DNA of 64,000 nt. It comes from UBA4720 sp038227135 (GTDB taxonomy: Bacteria; Gemmatimonadota; Gemmatimonadetes; Gemmatimonadales; Gemmatimonadaceae). Shown piece after piece: positions 60,313-64,000 of the stretch (position 1 is the stretch's first letter; every line of letters starts with the position of its first letter). Location: assembly GCA_038227135.1 (NCBI GenBank), contig JBBRQC010000013.1:1-64000 (forward strand). Direction: 5' to 3'. A program made the translations under genes and the position numbers. The notes below the pieces were generated by a model that was given only the letters and a program-made list of their open reading frames with translations, did no database searches and was not told the origin of the DNA.

Positions 60313-61500
60313 ATGGCGAACAAACCAACAATCGCGATTCTCACCGGCGGCGGCGACGTCCCCGGTCTCAATCCGGCGATCAGGGCAATTACGATTCGCG
60401 CGCTGCGCGAAGGGTATCGCGTCGTCGGCATTCGACGCGGCTGGGCGGGATTGGTCGACTACAAGCGTGAAGCCGGCGTCGACAACTCAGAATGCGTGCA
60501 GGATCTGACAGAGGCCGAAGTGAATCGCGCCGGCCGCACCGGCGGTACTTTTCTCCACACCTCTCGCACCCGGCCAAGCCATCTGCCGCGCGCTCGCGTT
60601 CCATCGCATCTCACCGGCTATGACCAGCCGATCAACGACCTCACCAGGGATGTGCTCAGGAATCTCGAGCACATCGGAGTCGACGTGCTGATCCCGATCG
60701 GTGGCGACGACACGCTCAGCTACGGCAAGCGCCTCCACGACGAAGGAGTGAACGTCGTCGCCTGCCCGAAGACGATGGACAACGACGTGTATGGCACCGA
60801 CTACTGCATCGGCTTCAGCACCTGCGTCACGCGCACGATCGAGCTCACGCACCGGCTGCGCACGTCGGCGGGTTCGCATGAGAGATTTCTCGTGATCGAA
60901 GTCTTCGGCAGATACGCCGGCTTCACGGCGCTCCTGCCGACGATGGCCGGCGCGGCCGACCGATGCCTCATCCCCGAGTACGCGGCGGATGTCGAGCATC
61001 TCACCGAGTTGATGACGTACGACCACAACAGGAATCCCAGCAAGTATTCGGTGGTGCTCGTATCGGAGGGCGCGACTCTCAAGACGCAGGAGGGAATGAG
61101 CTTCGAGAGCGAAGAGACGGATATGTTCGGCCACCGGAAGCTCGGTGGCATCGGTGACAAGGTTGCCTCGGCGCTCAAGGAATACTCGCCCAAATACAAT
61201 AACGGCCGCCGGATAGACGTCGTCAGCCAGCGGTTGGGCTACCTTGTCCGCTCGGGTGATCCGGATGCGCTCGACTCGATCGTGCCGATGGCGTTCGGGA
61301 ATCTGGCGCTGGACCTGGTGATTAAGAAGCAGTTCGGACGGCTCGTCAGCGTGCACAAGGGTTTTTACGACAGCGTTCCGATTACGAGCGTGACGTCGGA
61401 GAAGAAAATCGTGGATGTAAAGAAGTACTACAATACCGACCGCCTGCGCCCGATCTACGAGTTCGACGGCGCGCCACTCTTCATCATGACGAGCGACTAA
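60313..61500 (+). CDS. 6-phosphofructokinase, pyrophosphate-dependent type
   Basis: ATG 60313 begins MANKPTIAILTGGGDVPGLN and gives 395 residues. At the phosphoryl donor site PIGGDDTLSYG (about 128-138) has Asp where ATP-dependent enzymes have Gly, and CPKTMDNDVYGTDY (about 151-164) has Lys where they have Gly. These two changes are the known hallmark of PPi-dependent enzymes (Pfp). It converts fructose-6-phosphate to the 1,6-bisphosphate with PPi, reversibly. Its stop overlaps the SnoaL-like gene (TAATG). Confidence 0.9.
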   Translation: MANKPTIAILTGGGDVPGLNPAIRAITIRALREGYRVVGIRRGWAGLVDYKREAGVDNSECVQDLTEAEVNRAGRTGGTFLHTSRTRPSHLPRARVPSHLTGYDQPINDLTRDVLRNLEHIGVDVLIPIGGDDTLSYGKRLHDEGVNVVACPKTMDNDVYGTDYCIGFSTCVTRTIELTHRLRTSAGSHERFLVIEVFGRYAGFTALLPTMAGAADRCLIPEYAADVEHLTELMTYDHNRNPSKYSVVLVSEGATLKTQEGMSFESEETDMFGHRKLGGIGDKVASALKEYSPKYNNGRRIDVVSQRLGYLVRSGDPDALDSIVPMAFGNLALDLVIKKQFGRLVSVHKGFYDSVPITSVTSEKKIVDVKKYYNTDRLRPIYEFDGAPLFIMTSD

Positions 61501-61994
61501 TGACAAACCCACTCTCCAGCGTGCGCAGTCTTTCCATCTTCGCAGCCGTGTTCGTGCTGAGCGCGTGTACGGCCAAGCCAACCTTCGATGCGGCGGCAGA
61601 ATCCGCGAAGCTCATGCGTCGCGATGCGGAATGGGCTGATCTCGCGTCGGCGGGCAAAAACGTCGACAGTGTCGTCTCGTACTGGACCGACGACGCGGTC
61701 GTGATCGAGCCAGGCCAGCCAATCGTCGAGGGCAAAGCGGCGATTCGTAATTTTGTGGCCGAGAGCTTCAAGACTCCTGGCTTCAAGATTCATTGGGTGT
61801 CGGAGAAGCCGACGTTTTCGCCCGACGGGAAGCTCGCGTACATGCGCGGCACCGACGAAATGACGGTGCCCGGGCCAAAAGGAGCGCCGATGACGCTCCA
61901 CCTCCGGGGCTATTCGATCTGGCGCATGGAGCCTGACGGAGTGTGGCGATGCGTCGTGGACATTTCCAACGAAGCGCCGGCGCCGGCCGCCTAG
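61500..61994 (+). CDS. SnoaL-like (DUF4440) lipoprotein
   Basis: The 164-residue product has a lipoprotein signal (FVLSACTAKP). The mature part is a nuclear transport factor 2 fold of the DUF4440 type, with DSVVSYWTDDAVVIEPGQP and VEGKAAIRNFVAESF, then GYSIWRMEPDGVWRCVVDISN. Such proteins bind hydrophobic or metabolite ligands and may be enzymes. It is coupled to the phosphofructokinase by one-base overlap. The role in that pair is unknown. Confidence 0.88.
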   Translation: MTNPLSSVRSLSIFAAVFVLSACTAKPTFDAAAESAKLMRRDAEWADLASAGKNVDSVVSYWTDDAVVIEPGQPIVEGKAAIRNFVAESFKTPGFKIHWVSEKPTFSPDGKLAYMRGTDEMTVPGPKGAPMTLHLRGYSIWRMEPDGVWRCVVDISNEAPAPAA

Positions 61995-62045
61995 GAAGAT
62001 TTCGGGGGGACCTCGTAGTGCAGCTCAGCGAAACGGGTACCGAGC

Positions 62046-62105
62046 GCTCTGACTGAAATCAGTCGGAGCGGAGGCGTCGTGATGCTTCGCGGGAGTTACT
62101 CCCGC
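62046..62105. terminator. Two hairpins at the SnoaL/Gfo convergent junction
   Basis: GCTCTGACTGA (62046-62056) and TCAGTCGGAGC (62059-62069) form an 11-bp stem with one G-T pair and a two-base loop. GCGGGAG (62089-62095) and CTCCCGC (62099-62105) flank TTA, which is the stop codon of the Gfo/Idh gene on the minus strand. No T-run follows either. They probably end transcripts from both sides. Confidence 0.6.
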
Positions 62106-63184
62106 TCGAATTGATTGACCCACGTAGCGCGCTCTTCTTTCGTCAGCTCGGGCACCACTCGGCGCCCCTCTTCGTCCGAGCGGAGAGCGGCCGCAATGAT
62201 AGCCATGACCGTGGCACCTTGCTGTGGCGGAACAGGATTCGGCACTCGCCGGTGCAGCGCTTCTCGCAACGCGACATAGTATCCGCGCTGATCACCACGC
62301 GCTGCCTGGAGCGCGCGCGTATCGCTGGTGGCGCCCTCGTAGAGCACCGCATCGTCCGGATCCAGCCCCCAGTCCGCGGCGCCCGGCACCATGCCCGCGC
62401 GCAGCTGATCCTCCTGGATATCGGGGTGTTGCTTCACGACACTCGCCTTTTCCCCATGTACGGAGAAACGCGGGCTACCGCCGGACACGAGCGAGCCGGC
62501 ACCGAGCGTGGCGACCATTTCGCCGTACCGCAACACGAGCTGGAAGAAATCATCGGTTCTCGCGCCGCGGCGTTGCTTGGCGAGCGTCGCCTGAACGCTG
62601 TCCGGAATTCCGAATAGTACCAGCGTCTGATCGATGAGATGCGGACCGAGGTCGTAGAGGAGTCCCGCGCCCGGTCCCGGAACCTCGCGCCATCGGTCGC
62701 GGACATCCGGGCGATAGCGATCGATGCGGGATTCGAACAGAACAATTCTTCCCGTTAGATCCCGGCGTATCGCGTCCTGGATGGTGAGAAAATCGCTGTC
62801 CCACCGCCTGTTCTGGAACACCGAGAGCAGGACGTCCTTCTCCTTTGCGACAGTCGCGAGATGCCGCGCTTCCGCGACGGTGATGGTAAACGGTTTGTCC
62901 ACCACGACGTTGTTGCCGGCGCGCATCGCCAGCTCGGCGAGCGGCGCGTGCGTTTCATTGGGGCTCGCGATTACTACGAGGTCGATATTGGGATGCGTCG
63001 CCAGCTCCTTCGGGTCGGACACGACTTCGACATCGCCCAGTACAGCCGAGACATCCCCGGGACGGCTGGACGACACCGCGGTGATTTTGTATCCGTCCGT
63101 GGCGTGGAGAAGAGGCACGTGAAAGGTTTTCGATACGAAACCGAAGCCGATCAGGCCGACGCGAATCGGAGGGCTAAGCGCCAA
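62096..63184 (-). CDS. Gfo/Idh/MocA-family oxidoreductase
   Basis: The 362-residue protein has a Rossmann start (IRVGLIGFGFVSKTFHVPLL), the catalytic Lys in NVVVDKPFTIT and GAGLLYDLGPHLIDQ with His for substrate binding. The family oxidises sugars or sugar alcohols with NAD(P). The start is TTG 63184, the only plausible codon near the Rossmann motif. It is divergent from the DsrE-like gene, 96 bases away. Confidence 0.9.
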   Translation of the reverse strand: MALSPPIRVGLIGFGFVSKTFHVPLLHATDGYKITAVSSSRPGDVSAVLGDVEVVSDPKELATHPNIDLVVIASPNETHAPLAELAMRAGNNVVVDKPFTITVAEARHLATVAKEKDVLLSVFQNRRWDSDFLTIQDAIRRDLTGRIVLFESRIDRYRPDVRDRWREVPGPGAGLLYDLGPHLIDQTLVLFGIPDSVQATLAKQRRGARTDDFFQLVLRYGEMVATLGAGSLVSGGSPRFSVHGEKASVVKQHPDIQEDQLRAGMVPGAADWGLDPDDAVLYEGATSDTRALQAARGDQRGYYVALREALHRRVPNPVPPQQGATVMAIIAAALRSDEEGRRVVPELTKEERATWVNQFERE

Positions 63185-63280
63185 GAGGCAGCCCCGCCTG
63201 AGCGTCCATCAGCTTGTTCTCTCCATGCGCTTGTTTTTCATCCAGGACTCGCGCAACGTATGCTAATCGGAGGAATCACC

Positions 63281-63697
63281 ATGAGACGCACTCTTCTCGT
63301 AGGATTGCTGGCGCTGCTGAGCCTTGGTTTTGTCCGGGCTCAACGCCAGTCGTACCGTGTCGTATTCGATCTCACCAGCCGGGACAGCCTTGAGCAGAAG
63401 GCGGTGCTGCGGTGGATCAAAGAGGTGAGCACTTCGAGCCCCAATGCGCAGATGGAAGTCGTGATGTATGCGAAGGGGTTCGATCTCGTCATGCCGGAGC
63501 GGTCCTCATACGTCGCCGAGGTGAAAGAGGCCATGAAGAATCCGAACGTGGCGTTCAAGGTGTGTGCAATCGCTCTGAGAAACAACAACGTTGTCAAGGC
63601 CCAGCTGCTTCCGGGGGTGCAGACCGTGCCGGACGGTATCCACGAGATCGTGATGAAGCAGCAGGATAACTGGGGTTACATCAAGGTTGTGCACTGA
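63281..63697 (+). CDS. Exported DsrE-like protein with Sec signal
   Basis: ATG 63281 follows GGAGG and gives 138 residues with a Sec signal (MRRTLLVGLLALLSLGFVRAQ). The DsrE-like domain has YRVVFDLTSRDSLEQKAVLRW, EVVMYAKGFDLVM, KVCAIALRNNNVV and LLPGVQTVPDGIHEIVMKQQ. The single Cys (VCAIAL) is at the usual active position. The LLPGVQxVP segment matches the other exported copy at 59516-60181. Confidence 0.85.
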   Translation: MRRTLLVGLLALLSLGFVRAQRQSYRVVFDLTSRDSLEQKAVLRWIKEVSTSSPNAQMEVVMYAKGFDLVMPERSSYVAEVKEAMKNPNVAFKVCAIALRNNNVVKAQLLPGVQTVPDGIHEIVMKQQDNWGYIKVVH

Positions 63698-63720
63698 TGG
63701 CCAGGCACGCGCCGTAAGCG

Positions 63721-64000
63721 CTAGTAGGAAGTATCTATCATGTTGAGCTGACGACGGAGCGTATTCCATGCGTTCTGCAGCTGCGCCGAAGAGCGCGCAG
63801 CAGGAATTGCGCTGTCGACCCGACGCGCGGCGTTCACAAGCGCATGGCCCGCCAGCACCGCGCCATCGCGATTCGTGCCGCTCGTCACGATCTGCTCGTA
63901 AATGGATGCGTTGTCCGCGAACGCCGACAGAGCAAACCACAGATCCAGATCGTCCTGAGCGTACGCGCGCGCCGGATCCAGACGACCGACTCCGGACGCA
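63721..64000 (-). CDS. C-terminal part of an unrecognised protein
   Basis: The frame is open to the right window edge and ends at TAG 63721-63723, giving 92 residues. It is helical and Ala-rich: DPARAYAQDDLDLWFALSAFADNASIYEQIV, AVLAGHALVNAARRVDSAI and LQNAWNTLRRQLNMIDTSY. The N-terminal part lies outside. No family can be assigned. Confidence 0.6.
   Translation of the reverse strand, partial: ASGVGRLDPARAYAQDDLDLWFALSAFADNASIYEQIVTSGTNRDGAVLAGHALVNAARRVDSAIPAARSSAQLQNAWNTLRRQLNMIDTSY

Noticed and set aside
1..64000. tRNA, rRNA, transposase or phage genes
   Set aside because: I looked for tRNA cloverleaf ends, conserved rRNA blocks and transposase or integrase motifs on both strands and saw none.

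Overview
The window is a dense, GC-rich chromosomal segment of a diderm (two-membrane) bacterium. It carries a BamA/TamA-type Omp85 protein with TamB, FadL-type porin, lipoproteins and Tat substrates. The mix of a SARP-TolB-like-TPR regulator, Rho with a long disordered N-terminus, pyrophosphate-type phosphofructokinase, many secreted SGNH, amidase and M20 hydrolases and frequent GTG/TTG starts suggests a soil Gemmatimonadota or a close relative; this is inference from gene content, since no rRNA gene is present. I found no tRNA, rRNA, CRISPR, phage or insertion sequence.

Layout. 1-9.6 kb: the tail of an NDH-2 NADH dehydrogenase, a YIP1 membrane protein, a sugar porter plus PfkB kinase pair, a Tat-type FAD oxidoreductase, an SGNH hydrolase, a RhaT-like transporter translationally coupled to a 39-residue membrane peptide, and a Bcp peroxiredoxin. 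9.6-15.4 kb (minus): a five-gene BMP-type nucleoside/sugar ABC import operon ending in an MFS gene. 15.6-20.8 kb (plus): the de novo NAD operon nadB-nadA-nadC, continuing without a gap into a tiny zinc-ribbon protein and an exported amidase. 20.8-25.3 kb (minus): acyl-CoA dehydrogenase, YyaL-type thioredoxin-fold protein and PAP2 phosphatase. 25.4-28.2 kb: a fluoride riboswitch with terminator and crcB, an M20 dipeptidase and an SRAP (YedK/HMCES) protein. 28.3-36.8 kb (minus): rho-bamA/tamA-tamB. 37-43.8 kb: a TPR protein, a polysaccharide deacetylase divergent from a class A penicillin-binding protein, and a FadL porin with an SGNH lipoprotein. 43.8-49.9 kb: a small membrane protein, NIPSNAP protein, SARP-TPR regulator, lipoprotein, DUF4242 protein, M20 amidohydrolase and Dabb protein. 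50-52.3 kb: an SRPBCC/ArsR operon with a double operator, then two unrecognised lipoprotein-like genes. 52.5-55.7 kb: an L,D-transpeptidase-like protein, a repeat array, GNAT, and HxlR divergent from a flavin monooxygenase. 55.7-64 kb: a TolB-type propeller protein, a YeiB/HGSNAT-like membrane acyltransferase, an aquaglyceroporin, two exported DsrE-like proteins, PPi-type phosphofructokinase, a SnoaL-like lipoprotein, a Gfo/Idh oxidoreductase and a partial unknown gene.

Points of most interest. Two operator-in-spacer promoters sit next to their likely regulators (ArsR at about 50.0 kb, HxlR at about 54.5 kb). Two tiny, overlap-coupled proteins are easy to miss (8057-8176 and 18980-19123). There are two unexplained repeat families: a 17-20 bp dispersed core at 28.2-28.3 kb and 58.5-58.7 kb, and a decamer/palindrome array filling 53310-53477. 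I see no clear large novel defence or mobile system; the novelty is in small proteins, coupling and repeats.
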